From NCBI GenBank assembly GCA_027489065.1, contig JAIYAM010000016.1, forward strand, positions 1 to 62,766: a stretch of DNA of 62,766 nucleotides, read 5' to 3'. Shown one piece after another: positions 47,054-55,941 of the stretch. Below the pieces are notes generated by a model. It did not search any database, was not told where the DNA came from, and was given only the letters and a program-made list of their open reading frames with translations. Both the position numbers and the translations under genes were made by a program. The DNA comes from Erythrobacteraceae bacterium (GTDB taxonomy: Bacteria > Pseudomonadota > Alphaproteobacteria > Sphingomonadales > Sphingomonadaceae). Positions within the stretch are counted from its first letter, which is position 1. Each line of letters starts with the position of its first letter.

Positions 47054-48460
47054 ATGGCTGACCACAATTTCGACTACGACGTCCTCATCATCGGTGCTGG
47101 TCCCGGCGGCTATGTCGCGGCGATCCGGGCCGCGCAACTCGGGCTCAGGACCGCTTGCGTGGAATCGCGCGAGACGCTCGGCGGCACCTGCCTCAATGTC
47201 GGCTGCATTCCCTCCAAGGCGCTGCTCCACGGCTCTGAGCTGTTCGACGAGGCGAGGAACGGCCACTTCGCCACTTGGGGCATCACTGCGACCCCGACGC
47301 TCGACTTGGGCCGGATGATGCAGGAAAAGACCAAGGCTGTGGGCGAGCTCACAGGCGGGATCGAATTCCTGTTCAAGAAGAACAAGGTCACCTGGCTCAA
47401 GGGCCACGCCTCCTTCGAGGACGCGCATACCGTCAGCGTTGCTGGCGAAAAGGTGACGGCGAAGGACATCGTGATCGCCACCGGCTCCTCGGTCATGCCG
47501 CTGCCCGGCGTGCCCGTCGACAATGCCGCCAAGCGGATCGTCGACAGCACCGGCGCGCTCGATCTCGAGGAAGTGCCCGAGCACCTGGTGGTGATCGGCG
47601 GCGGGGTGATCGGTCTGGAGCTTGGCTCCGTGTGGCGGCGTCTCGGCGCCAAGGTCACCGTGATCGAATATCTCGACCAGCTGCTGCCCGGCATGGACGG
47701 CGAGGTCCGCAAGGAAGCGGCCAAGATCTTCAAGAAGCAGGGCATGGCAATGATGCTCGGCCAGAAGGTCACCGGGGCTTCTGTGGACGGCAGCACCGTG
47801 ACCCTCACGGTCGAACCGGCGGCCGGCGGCGAGGCGAAGGCGATTACCGCCAGTCACGTGCTCGTCGCGATCGGCCGCCGCGCCAACACCGATGGCCTCG
47901 CGCTCGAAAAGGCGGGGCTCAGCGTCAACAACCGCGGCCAGATCGAGATCGATCACGACTTCGCTACCACCGTCCCGGGCATCTGGGCGATCGGCGACGT
48001 GGTTCCCGGCCCGATGCTCGCCCACAAGGCCGAGGATGAAGGCATTGCGGTGGCCGAGAACATCGCTGGCCTCACCGGCATCGTGAACCACGATGTAATT
48101 CCGAGCGTCGTCTACACCGCACCGGAAATCGCGGGCGTCGGCATCTCAGAGGAACAAGCCAAGGAACGCGGGCTCGCGGTCAAGGTCGGCAAGTTCCCGA
48201 TGATGGCCAACAGCCGGGCCAAGGCAAACCGCGACACCGACGGTTTCGTCAAGGTGATCGCCGATGCCGCGACCGACCGGGTGGTCGGCGTGTGGATGAT
48301 CAACAGCCTTGCCGGCACGATGATCGCGCAGGCCGCGCAGGCGATGGAATTCGGCGCGACCTCGGAAGATATCGCCTACACCTGCCATGCCCACCCCACC
48401 CACGCCGAAGCCTTCAAGGAAGCGGCCATGGCGGTGACGGGCAAGCCGATCCACATGTAA
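47054..48460 (+). CDS. lpdA: Dihydrolipoyl dehydrogenase (E3)
   Basis: 468 residues; the start MADHNFDYDVLIIG at 47054 is preferred over an in-frame ATG at 47039, with GCGGAG about 7 nt upstream. FAD motif is IIGAGPGGYVAAIRAAQLG, the redox disulfide GGTCLNVGCIPSKALL, the NAD motif VIGGGVIGLELGSVW and the interface His-Glu pair in CHAHPTHAEAFKEAA. It reoxidises the dihydrolipoyl arm of SucB and possibly other 2-oxoacid complexes. The gene lies 117 bp after sucB, with a REP-like element between. Confidence 0.96.
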   Translation: MADHNFDYDVLIIGAGPGGYVAAIRAAQLGLRTACVESRETLGGTCLNVGCIPSKALLHGSELFDEARNGHFATWGITATPTLDLGRMMQEKTKAVGELTGGIEFLFKKNKVTWLKGHASFEDAHTVSVAGEKVTAKDIVIATGSSVMPLPGVPVDNAAKRIVDSTGALDLEEVPEHLVVIGGGVIGLELGSVWRRLGAKVTVIEYLDQLLPGMDGEVRKEAAKIFKKQGMAMMLGQKVTGASVDGSTVTLTVEPAAGGEAKAITASHVLVAIGRRANTDGLALEKAGLSVNNRGQIEIDHDFATTVPGIWAIGDVVPGPMLAHKAEDEGIAVAENIAGLTGIVNHDVIPSVVYTAPEIAGVGISEEQAKERGLAVKVGKFPMMANSRAKANRDTDGFVKVIADAATDRVVGVWMINSLAGTMIAQAAQAMEFGATSEDIAYTCHAHPTHAEAFKEAAMAVTGKPIHM

Positions 48461-48470
48461 GCCGCCGGTA

Positions 48471-49304
48471 GTGGGGGCGCAGCTTGCGGATCGCTGGCGG
48501 CTGACCCTGCCCCTGTTGCTCCCCGTGCTGGGGGGTCTCGCCTATCTCTATGGCTTCGGCGCGCCCTCGCGGCTGATCGCCATCAACGCGGGCGCGCTGG
48601 TGCTCGCGCTGGGCTGGGTGCTGTTCGGGCGGGTGTCCGAGGCGCCGAAGGTCCGGCTTGTCATCGCCGTGGCCCTTGCGCTGGGTCTGTTCGTGCCGCT
48701 GGTGACGGGACCGAACCTCGGCGGTGTGGCGCGCTGGATTCTGGCCGGGCCTGTCGTGTTGCACTCGGGAGCGTTTCTCCTGCCGCTGCTGGTCGTGCTG
48801 GCCGCAAGCGACGTGCGGCGCGGGCCGCTGCTGCTCGGCGTGGCGACCGCCGCCCTCGCCTTGCAACCCGATGCGGCAACGCTCCTTGCGCTGGCCTTGG
48901 CGAGCACTGTGCTGGCCATATCCGCGCGGAGCCTCCTCTTCGCGCTCGTCGGCGCGACCGCCGCGGCCCTCTGCGCCCTGACCTTTGGTGCCGGAAGCCT
49001 CGCGCCGCAGCTCTATACCGAGGGCGTGCTGGCCCACGTCGCCTGGCAGTCGGTGGCCGTGGCGGTAGCGTTGGGCCTGCTGCTTTTCGTGGGACCCTCG
49101 TGGCATTGGGTCGGTCCTAAAGAAGTTCCCGGGTCGGAGGGACATGCCCTCGCTGCCCTGCTGATCGGCTTCGGCTTCATGGCCATGATCGGCCCCTTTC
49201 CCTTCCCGCTGATCGGCTACGGCGCCTCCCCGATCCTCGGCTTCGGACTTGCACTCGGCGGGGTGGCGGCGCGCCGCGAGGCGGGCTTCCGCGAGCCGCG
49301 CTAA
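48471..49304 (+). CDS. Polytopic membrane protein with FtsW-like carboxy-terminal motif
   Basis: 277 residues from a GTG at 48471, 10 bp after lpdA. About eight hydrophobic segments are visible. The carboxy-terminal MAMIGPFPFPLIGYGASPILGFGLALGGVAA resembles the LPFPLISYGGSS region of SEDS proteins (FtsW/RodA). The protein is much shorter than a SEDS protein and the catalytic Asp region was not found. It may be a degenerate SEDS relative or an unrelated membrane protein. No ribosome-binding site is obvious. Confidence 0.55.
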   Translation: MGAQLADRWRLTLPLLLPVLGGLAYLYGFGAPSRLIAINAGALVLALGWVLFGRVSEAPKVRLVIAVALALGLFVPLVTGPNLGGVARWILAGPVVLHSGAFLLPLLVVLAASDVRRGPLLLGVATAALALQPDAATLLALALASTVLAISARSLLFALVGATAAALCALTFGAGSLAPQLYTEGVLAHVAWQSVAVAVALGLLLFVGPSWHWVGPKEVPGSEGHALAALLIGFGFMAMIGPFPFPLIGYGASPILGFGLALGGVAARREAGFREPR

Positions 49305-49340
49305 GTCGCTAGACCCTCCGCTTGAGGGGAGAAATCACGC

Positions 49341-50702
49341 ATGGCCTATCCGCAACTGACCCGCGAGCCGGGCGCGCTCGACACTGCCGCCGCGATCCGC
49401 GCCGGCAAGCTCAGCGTGGTCGCAGCAGTCGATGCCGCGATCGAGCGGCTGGAGCATCTCGACGCCGAGATCGATGCGCTGGCCGTGCCGAACTTTCGCG
49501 CAGCCTTCGATCAAGCCAAAGCGCTCGATGCCGCCGGTCCGCAAGACAACCAGCCGCTGTTCGGCGTGCCGATGACGATCAAGGAGAGCTTCGACGTCGC
49601 GGGGCTCCCGACCACCTGGGGCCACCCCCAGTTCAAGGATCAGTCCGCGCCGCGTGATGCGCTGCTCGTGCGGCGGCTGAAGGCGGCGGGCGCGGTGATC
49701 ATCGGCAAGACCAACGTGCCGGTCGACCTCACCGACTGGCAGAGCTTCAACCCGGTCTATGGCCGCACTCACAATCCGCACGACACGGCCCGCTCCCCCG
49801 GCGGCTCCTCGGGCGGGAGCGCGGCCGCCGTCGCCAGCGGCATGGTGGCCTGCGACTATGGCACGGACATCGGCGGGTCGGTGCGGGTGCCCGCGCATTT
49901 CTGCGGTATCTGGGGGCACAAGACGACCTGGGGTCTCGTCCCCAAGCACGGGCACGAGCACCCCGCCATGTCGCGCAGCGAGGGCTTCGTCGCCGCGGCG
50001 GACGGCCCGCTCAGCATCGCCGGGCCGCTCGCGCGCAATGCGGCCGACCTCGCTGTGCTGACGCAGGTCGGCGCCGAGGTGCCGCTGCGCCGCCGGGGCA
50101 AGCCGCTCGGCGAATGCCGCCTGCTTGCGATCGCCAGTCTTCCCGGCGCCCCGGTCGACACCAGCGTTCGCGAGCCGACCGAAGCTGCGCTTGAGACCCT
50201 CGCCCGCGCAGGAGTCCGCATCGAGCGGGCGAGCGATCTCCTCCCCGATGTCGCAGGGCAGCATCACCGGAGCTATCTCAAGATGATGAACATCACCATG
50301 TCGGGCGGGGCGCCCGCGCCCGACGGCACGCGCGCCACCGCCACCGACTGGTTTGCGCTGATGAATGCGCAGGCCGTGTCCATGGCGCAGTGGGAAGCAC
50401 TGTTCGCAGTCTACGATTTCGTCCTCGCCCCGCCCGCGCCCGTGCTCGCCGTGCCGCATGCCGATCAGGCGGTGTTCCGCGGAACGCTCACCGTCGATGG
50501 CGTGGATGAGCCGGGCGGCAAGGGCCTCGTCTGGGCGGGAATGGCGACATTCCCCGGCCTTCCGGCAACCGTGCTCCCGATCGGCAGCGGCACCTATCTG
50601 GGCGCCGAGCTACCTTGCGGGATGCAGGTTATCGGCCCGCGCTGGAGCGACCTCGATTGCATCGCGGCGGCCGAGGCGATGGGACAGATATTGCACTCCT
50701 AG
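49341..50702 (+). CDS. Amidase-signature family hydrolase
   Basis: 453 residues. The Ser-cisSer-Lys triad fits: Lys81 in MTIKESFD, Ser156 in GGSSGGSAAAV and Ser180 in DIGGSVRVP. The spacing of 75 and 24 residues is the same as in fatty-acid amide hydrolase. The family hydrolyses varied amides, and the substrate here is unknown. No gatA context is present, so a tRNA amidotransferase role is unlikely. GAGGGGAG precedes the ATG. A long palindromic repeat begins just after its stop. Confidence 0.9.
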   Translation: MAYPQLTREPGALDTAAAIRAGKLSVVAAVDAAIERLEHLDAEIDALAVPNFRAAFDQAKALDAAGPQDNQPLFGVPMTIKESFDVAGLPTTWGHPQFKDQSAPRDALLVRRLKAAGAVIIGKTNVPVDLTDWQSFNPVYGRTHNPHDTARSPGGSSGGSAAAVASGMVACDYGTDIGGSVRVPAHFCGIWGHKTTWGLVPKHGHEHPAMSRSEGFVAAADGPLSIAGPLARNAADLAVLTQVGAEVPLRRRGKPLGECRLLAIASLPGAPVDTSVREPTEAALETLARAGVRIERASDLLPDVAGQHHRSYLKMMNITMSGGAPAPDGTRATATDWFALMNAQAVSMAQWEALFAVYDFVLAPPAPVLAVPHADQAVFRGTLTVDGVDEPGGKGLVWAGMATFPGLPATVLPIGSGTYLGAELPCGMQVIGPRWSDLDCIAAAEAMGQILHS

Positions 50703-50710
50703 CCTTCGCT

Positions 50711-50819
50711 CGTCATTGCGAGCCGACGGCAAAGGAATCCATGGCCCGGCGGTTCCCCGAGCGGCAACATTCGTCCATGGATTGCCGCGTCACCCCTCAC
50801 GGGGTTCCTCGCAATGACG
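50711..50819. repeat. CGTCATTGCGAG palindromic repeat
   Basis: CGTCATTGCGAG (50711-50722) and CTCGCAATGACG (50808-50819) are exact complements at the ends. An inner pair, AATCCATGG and CCATGGATT (about 50736 and 50775), is also complementary. The element fills the whole gap between the amidase and the PepSY gene and ends 9 bp before the PepSY start. Confidence 0.75.
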
Positions 50820-50828
50820 ACAGGTGAA

Positions 50829-51527
50829 ATGAAGCCGCTCTTCTCCATGCGAACCCTCGCCAAATGGCACATCTGGCTTGGCTGGCTGGTCGGCGTGCCG
50901 ATCGCCATGTGGCTGGCGACGGGCCTGTTCATGACCCTGCGCCCGATCGAGGAGGTGCGCGGCGACGACCTGCGCCGCGAGGTTGAGGCGCCCGCCTTGG
51001 TGATCCCCGGCAGCGCCCTCGCCTCTCCCGAAGCGCAGCTCAAGGAAATGCGCGTGGTGATGCAGCAGGGCCGCGCGGTGGCGATCCTCACGGCGCAGGA
51101 CGGCAGCGTACGGCGCGTCGACTTCGCGACCGGAGCTGCCCTTGCGCCGCTTGACGCCGCAGGAGCCCGCGCGCTGGTCGCGGCGCGGATCACGGGCGGC
51201 GATGCGGTCGAGCGTCTCTCGCTCTTTCCCGCCGACAAGGCTCCAGCCGATTTCCGCCGTCCGCTTGCCGTATGGCAGGTCCGCCTCGCGGATGGCACAA
51301 ATGTCTATGTCGGGCGCGAGACGGGCGAGATCGAGGCGGTGCGCACACGGTGGTGGCGCGCCTTCGACTTCGCCTGGGGCCTGCACATCATGGATCTGTC
51401 GGAGCGGGAGGACACCAGCCACCCGATCTTGATCCTCTTCGCCGCGCTGGCGCTGACGGGTGCGCTGATCGGCTGTGTGCTGATGTTCCGCCGCCGCAAG
51501 GCGCGGCCGATCAAGCCGCTCAGATGA
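50829..51527 (+). CDS. PepSY-domain membrane protein
   Basis: 232 residues from the ATG at 50829, with AGGTG upstream. An amino-terminal helix with LAKWHIWLGWLVGVPIAMWLATGLFMT carries the His typical of PepSY-TM proteins. A periplasmic part contains ARALVAARITGGDAVERLSLFP, the PepSY core, and VWQVRLADGTNVYVGRETGEI. The last helix is HPILILFAALALTGALIGCVLMF. Related proteins reduce ferric siderophores or modulate envelope enzymes; the role here is open. Its stop overlaps the TRIC gene (ATGA). Confidence 0.8.
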   Translation: MKPLFSMRTLAKWHIWLGWLVGVPIAMWLATGLFMTLRPIEEVRGDDLRREVEAPALVIPGSALASPEAQLKEMRVVMQQGRAVAILTAQDGSVRRVDFATGAALAPLDAAGARALVAARITGGDAVERLSLFPADKAPADFRRPLAVWQVRLADGTNVYVGRETGEIEAVRTRWWRAFDFAWGLHIMDLSEREDTSHPILILFAALALTGALIGCVLMFRRRKARPIKPLR

Positions 51528-52162
51528 CGCCGACCGTCCTCACCCCGATCCTCGATTGGCTGGACCTTGCCGGTATCGCGCTCTTCGCACTGTCGGGCGC
51601 GGTGCTGGCGGCCCGGCTCAAGCAGACCTTCGTGACGATGGCCTTCTTCGCACTGGTCACCGGCGTCGGCGGGGGGACGGTGCGCGACCTGCTGATCCGC
51701 GCGCCGGTGTTCTGGATCGACGACCCTTGGGTCGCCGCCGTGTGCCTCGGAACGGCGCTGATCGCGTGGTTCACGCCGGTCCGGTGGTGGGAGGGCAAGG
51801 GCTTTGCCTATGCCGACGGCGCGGGACTTGCGGCCTATGCCGTGCTCGGCAGCGCCAAGGCGCTCGCTTACGGTATCCCGCCCGTGCCCGCCGCGCTGAT
51901 GGGGGTGATCACCGGCTGCGTCGGCGGCATCATCCGCGACGTGGTGGCAGGCCGCCCCTCGATCATCATGAGCCCCGAGCTCTACGTCACGCCCGCCGCG
52001 CTGACTTCGGCGCTGACGGTCGCGGGGATGTTCGCCGCACCTTGGCTCGGCCTCGGCGACGCGGCGGCGTGGAGCTTCGCCTTCGCCTGTGGCTTCACCT
52101 TGCGGGCGGCGGCGATCCGCTGGGAATGGGGCCTGCCGAGCTACGGCGAGGCGCGCGGCTGA
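51524..52162 (+). CDS. Trimeric intracellular cation (TRIC) family channel, UPF0126
   Basis: 212 residues with seven hydrophobic helices arranged as two similar halves. Each half holds a glycine-rich kinked motif: ALSGAVLAARLKQ with GVGGGTVRDLLIR, and GVITGCVGGIIRDVVAGRPS. These GGGTxRDxL-type repeats define bacterial TRIC (YadS/UPF0126) proteins, which conduct K+ or other monovalent cations. Translation is coupled to the PepSY gene by a 4-nt overlap. It is convergent with the exported protein gene on the minus strand, with a gap of 3 bp. Confidence 0.88.
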   Translation: MTPTVLTPILDWLDLAGIALFALSGAVLAARLKQTFVTMAFFALVTGVGGGTVRDLLIRAPVFWIDDPWVAAVCLGTALIAWFTPVRWWEGKGFAYADGAGLAAYAVLGSAKALAYGIPPVPAALMGVITGCVGGIIRDVVAGRPSIIMSPELYVTPAALTSALTVAGMFAAPWLGLGDAAAWSFAFACGFTLRAAAIRWEWGLPSYGEARG

Positions 52163-52165
52163 AGC

Positions 52166-53020
52166 CTAGCGGTCGCCGACCGGTTCGGGGGCTGTCTCGG
52201 GAATGTCCTCGCCCGGGATCGGTCCGCCCGGATAGGCTGGCATGCGCGGCGCGCTTGCCCGTGGAGCCTGACCGCGAGCGATTTGCACGGTCGTCTCCTG
52301 CACCGCGATATCGGGCCGCACCGTCCCGCCTACCGCGTTGCGGGCGGACGCATAGGCATCGTCGTTCCATTGGCCGTCCGCCGAACCGCTGCTGCGCGCC
52401 GCGAAGCCTCCGAAGTCGATCCCGCCGATCCGCCCGTCATTGCCGATCCGGCAGGTGAAGGACGATCCGGTGACGAGCACACCGCTCACCTCCCAGCCCG
52501 AAGCATCGCGCTCGACATTGTCGACAGTGTCCACCGCCGCCTCGCGCTCGATGGCGTTCAGGCACATGGTCACGGCATTGTCGAGGCCCGAGGCGGCCGC
52601 CGCGGCCGGGCGCGCGCGCGGGCGCTGGTCACCGCGCCGCACCCAATCAGCATCGCGCCGATCGAGATCCCGGTCGTAAATCACCACGTCGCGCTGGCGA
52701 TCGCGCTCGCGCCGGGTTTCGGAGTTCAATATCGCGGCAATCCCGCCGATGACGACGGCGCCGAGGATCACGTCGCCCGCATCGACCCGGTTACGCCGCC
52801 AGCCGCGATGGCGGCCCCAGCCCCCGCCCCAACCACAGCGCCAGCGACAGTGCCACTCGGCGGTATCGGTGGCCGCATTATAGCGGCTGAAATCGAAAGC
52901 AGCCGAGGTCGCGCCGAGCGAGGGGCTCGAAGGCAGCGAAGCAGCCGACGCCGGAGCGGCGATCATGGTGGTACCGGCAAGTGCACCCGCCAAGGCAAGC
53001 GCGCGGAACGTCAGAGCCAT
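52166..53020 (-). CDS. Exported glycine-rich hypothetical protein
   Basis: 284 residues. A signal peptide ending APASAA is followed by a Trp/Gly/Arg-rich stretch (CRWRCGWGGGWGRHRGWRRNR), then a glycine-zipper helix DAGDVILGAVVIGGIAAIL. The carboxy-terminal domain includes ERDASGWEVSGVLVTGSSFTCRIGNDGRIGGIDFGG, shared in layout with the gene at 53210. The tail is proline-rich. The same DAGDVI-GAVVIGGIAA motif in both shows common descent. The function is unknown. GTTCAGCC lies about 75 bp upstream. Confidence 0.75.
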   Translation of the reverse strand: MALTFRALALAGALAGTTMIAAPASAASLPSSPSLGATSAAFDFSRYNAATDTAEWHCRWRCGWGGGWGRHRGWRRNRVDAGDVILGAVVIGGIAAILNSETRRERDRQRDVVIYDRDLDRRDADWVRRGDQRPRARPAAAAASGLDNAVTMCLNAIEREAAVDTVDNVERDASGWEVSGVLVTGSSFTCRIGNDGRIGGIDFGGFAARSSGSADGQWNDDAYASARNAVGGTVRPDIAVQETTVQIARGQAPRASAPRMPAYPGGPIPGEDIPETAPEPVGDR

Positions 53021-53095
53021 TGCTCTCTCCTGTTGCTATGAGAGCGCCCACCAACGCCCGATGGCGAAAGCATTAATCGTGCATTGCTTGCGCCC

Positions 53096-53108
53096 GGCTG
53101 AACCGTTC
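53096..53108 (-). promoter_or_regulatory. GAACGGTTCAGCC element upstream of the glycine-rich exported protein gene
   Basis: Read on the minus strand, GAACGGTTCAGCC contains the GTTCAGCC word also found at 15198-15205. ATTCAGCC at 53818-53825 (minus) precedes the related gene at 53210-53737. A shared regulator is inferred only from this recurrence. Confidence 0.3.
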
Positions 53109-53209
53109 GTCGCAAACACAAAACCGCCCCGCGCTGCCGGTGAAGGAAGCGCGAGGCGGCAAGTCAGCGCGCCGCGAAAAGGCAAAGCGGCGCGAGAGGC
53201 AGGTTGGCG

Positions 53210-53737
53210 TCAGCCGAGGCCGCGAACGTTGTTGAAATTAATGAAGGGTGCGCCGCGGCCGTCGACCCGGCAGGTGAAGCTGCCGCGATCATTGCCACGA
53301 CGGCCCCAGCCGCCGCCAACGTCGATCCGGCCACGCACCCGGAAGCCGTCGCGGGTCCGGTCGATGTCGCGCACGTCGATCACGTCGGCATAGCGATAGC
53401 CGCCGCGACGGGCCTGGTTCTCGGCTGCGCGGACGCAGCGCTCCACCGCCGCGCGGGGGCTACCCCAACCGCCACGATCCCAGCGGTCGCCGCGATCCCA
53501 ACGGTCGCCACGGTCCCAGCCACCACGGTCACCGTCGAAGGCGCCGGCGAGCGCGGCGATGCCGCCGATCACGACAGCCCCCGCAATGATGTCGCCTGCG
53601 TCGATCCCGTCGCGGTCGCGGTGGTCGCGCGCCATGGCAGGGCTGACCGAAGCTGCCGTCAGCGCCGTCGCAGCGACCGCGCCAAGGACGAGCCGGGCCG
53701 ATTTGCCGGAGGCCAGCCGGTTGGTCTTGATGGTCAT
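53210..53737 (-). CDS. Exported glycine-rich hypothetical protein (relative of 52166-53020)
   Basis: 175 residues. A signal peptide ending SPAMA precedes DHRDRDGIDAGDIIAGAVVIGGIAALAGA. A tandem repeat, WDRGDRWDRGDRWDRGGWG, follows; it is a 6-residue unit and so prone to expansion. The carboxy-terminal domain reads AAVERCVRAAENQARR, then DGFRVRGRIDVGGGWG and GSFTCRVDGRGAPFINFNNV, matching the cysteine pattern of its relative. Likely a periplasmic or surface protein of unknown function. ATTCAGCC lies about 80 bp upstream. Confidence 0.75.
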   Translation of the reverse strand: MTIKTNRLASGKSARLVLGAVAATALTAASVSPAMARDHRDRDGIDAGDIIAGAVVIGGIAALAGAFDGDRGGWDRGDRWDRGDRWDRGGWGSPRAAVERCVRAAENQARRGGYRYADVIDVRDIDRTRDGFRVRGRIDVGGGWGRRGNDRGSFTCRVDGRGAPFINFNNVRGLG

Positions 53738-53924
53738 CGGTGCATTCCTCGTGCTTTCACCGCAGGCAATGCGCGGGCGGTGTCGAGGAGTTCTTTGCGC
53801 GATTCGGCGTGAGGCTTGGCTGAATTAGGGTGACAGGTCTTGTTAATTTTTAAATGCCGTTTTGTGAACGGTCGGTCAGAAGTTTAATAGCCTTAGCGCT
53901 GGCATCCGCCTGCACCTCATCAAC

Positions 53925-55322
53925 TTACTTTGCCGGAAGCGCCGCCAGCACGTCGCGGCTGAAAGCGGCAATATCGAACTTGATGCCGGCCGGATCTTCA
54001 CCCCGCCTCACGATCACAGCCTTGCGGGAGGGGACGATCACCACATATTGCCCACGGGCGCCTACCGCCACAAAGGTGTCTTGCGGCACCCCTTCTTCCT
54101 TGTTCAGCAGCCAGAACCCCGCTCCGTAGCCGAATCCGCTCGCTGGCTGCGGGCCGCTCGGGGTCGAGATGTATTGCACCCAACCCTCCGGCAGGATGCG
54201 CTCGCCCGAGGCAAGCTTGCCGTCGTTGAGGTAGAGCTCGCCGAAGTTCGCAAGGTCGGTCGCGGTGGCCCACACCTGCGAGGAAAGGATGTAGTTCCCC
54301 TGCCAGTCCGTCTCCGCAACGCTGCCTGTCATGCCGATCTTCGCGAAGAGTTCTGCGGGGGAGTGACCTGCAAAAGTCGATTTGATAGCGGCAACTGCGG
54401 CGAGCGTATCGTTATTGGCGTAACGGAAGGTGCTGCCGGGCGGGGCCACCAGGGGCCAATCGAGCGCGGCCTCCTCGACGCTCGCCCCTCCGTAGTAGAG
54501 CGGGTCGGAGCGGTTGCCGGGGGTGTCGGTGTACCGCCCTGAACTCATGCGCAGCAGGTGATCGATGGTGATGGCACGGCGCGGATCGGCGTCGGAGAGG
54601 CCGAGCCCGGCCGACGCGTTGACGTCCACCTCGCCCCGGTGGACTGCGGCACCGACGAGCGTCGCGGCGATACTCTTGGCGACCGAGAAGGTGCGCTGGG
54701 GCGTGCGCGCTCCGAAGCCTTCGGCATAGCTTTCAAGCATTGTTGCCCCCGCGGTGCGGATCACGACCGCAGTGGTCCGCGCGCCGGCGCCATAACTGGA
54801 TCCGTCCAGCGCCTTCTGCGCGGCGGTGGCAAGTTCGCCTCCCGCCCGCCCTTCGGGAAGCCTTGGCGCAGCCTGCGGTGTGGGCAAAGGAGGGGGCGCC
54901 GTCATGTTCTTCGCCGCCTCAAGCGCAGTCTCCGGCATCCCGATCGGGAGCAGCGAGCAACCCTTCTTGGGTCCGCGATAGGCGGCCAGGCGCGGCGGCA
55001 TGTCCTTGGCCCAAGCAACCGCGACATGCGCTATCTGACCAGACGACTGGCGCACTATCCGGACAGGCGCATCGGCTGTGAATGCGTTCATGGGCGCCTG
55101 AATGCCGGTGAGCTCCCACCGGGCGACGCTCTCGGGCGTGCGCACCGCGCCATTCGCCTCGGCATTTGCGATCGCCCCGCACAGCATCAGCGCCTTGTAG
55201 CCCGCCCCAAGTGCCGGCGCATAACGGGGCTGGAGAGTCTCCTCCTGTAATTGCGCGGCAGCAGGTGGGGCGGCGATGAGCAGCGCAGTTGCTGCAAGCG
55301 CGGTGCGGATCATGCCGCGCAC
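53925..55322 (-). CDS. Serine hydrolase, beta-lactamase/penicillin-binding-protein fold (class C type)
   Basis: 465 residues. A signal peptide ending PPAAAQ is followed by an amino-terminal region of about 150 residues and then the beta-lactamase domain. The SxxK motif is FSVAKSIAATLVGAAVHRG, the second motif is FRYANND (YxN), and a carboxy-terminal GFGYGAGFWLL segment stands near the expected third motif. LSDADPRRAITIDHLLRMSSGRY is typical of EstB-like or class C serine hydrolases. It may be an esterase or peptidase rather than an antibiotic-resistance enzyme. It follows the rplQ terminator on the same strand. Confidence 0.87.
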   Translation of the reverse strand: MRGMIRTALAATALLIAAPPAAAQLQEETLQPRYAPALGAGYKALMLCGAIANAEANGAVRTPESVARWELTGIQAPMNAFTADAPVRIVRQSSGQIAHVAVAWAKDMPPRLAAYRGPKKGCSLLPIGMPETALEAAKNMTAPPPLPTPQAAPRLPEGRAGGELATAAQKALDGSSYGAGARTTAVVIRTAGATMLESYAEGFGARTPQRTFSVAKSIAATLVGAAVHRGEVDVNASAGLGLSDADPRRAITIDHLLRMSSGRYTDTPGNRSDPLYYGGASVEEAALDWPLVAPPGSTFRYANNDTLAAVAAIKSTFAGHSPAELFAKIGMTGSVAETDWQGNYILSSQVWATATDLANFGELYLNDGKLASGERILPEGWVQYISTPSGPQPASGFGYGAGFWLLNKEEGVPQDTFVAVGARGQYVVIVPSRKAVIVRRGEDPAGIKFDIAAFSRDVLAALPAK

Positions 55323-55339
55323 AGTATCCGGCGCGAGCC

Positions 55340-55375
55340 AAAAGGAAAGGGCCGGAAGCGTCCCCGCCCCGGCCC
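55340..55375 (-). terminator. Rho-independent terminator after rplQ
   Basis: On the minus strand GGGCCGG, a 13-nt loop and CCGGCCC are followed by TTTCCTTTT. It lies 29 bp past the rplQ stop and closes the alpha operon. Confidence 0.75.
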
Positions 55376-55403
55376 CTGCCTGTGTCGCTGCAAAGCGCCT
55401 GCC

Positions 55404-55823
55404 TTACGCGTCTTCGTATTCGTCTTCCGACTGCACCGGGCCCGAATCCTGGCCCTTGGCGTCTTCGTCGCGATCGACGAATTCGATGATCGCCATCTGC
55501 ACCGCGTCACCGGCGCGTACACCGGCGCGCAGCACGCGGGTGTAGCCGCCTTCGCGGTCCGAGTAACGCTCGGCAAGCACTTCGAAGAGCTTCTTGAGCT
55601 GCGCCTCGTCGCCCAGACGGCTCATCGCGAGACGACGGTTCGAAAGCCCGCCACGCTTGGCCAGCGTGATCAGCTTTTCGATGTAGGGGCGCAGTTCCTT
55701 CGCCTTGGGCAGCGTGGTGGTGATCTGCTCGTGCTTGATCAGCGCGGCAGCCATGTTGCGGAACAGGGCGTTGCGGTGACCCGTCTTGCGGCCCAGCTTG
55801 CGGCCCGAAATACCATGACGCAT
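55404..55823 (-). CDS. rplQ: 50S ribosomal protein L17
   Basis: 139 residues. It begins [21 protein letters not shown], then has [33 protein letters not shown], the standard L17 sequence, and ends in an acidic tail (DEYEDA) common in alphaproteobacteria. It is the last gene of the alpha operon, 118 bp after rpoA; this gap holds an AGCCCC/GGGGCT hairpin (about 55902-55924). Confidence 0.97.
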   Translation of the reverse strand: MRHGISGRKLGRKTGHRNALFRNMAAALIKHEQITTTLPKAKELRPYIEKLITLAKRGGLSNRRLAMSRLGDEAQLKKLFEVLAERYSDREGGYTRVLRAGVRAGDAVQMAIIEFVDRDEDAKGQDSGPVQSEDEYEDA

Positions 55824-55941
55824 ATTCTTTACTCCGTTCGAAAAGGGCCCGTGTCAGGTAGCCCAGTGCCGGTTCGGATCAGGGCTCCGAACCTTCGCCC
55901 TTGTGGAAAGCCCCCGCTTTCGCAGGGGCTCGCCGAATTCA

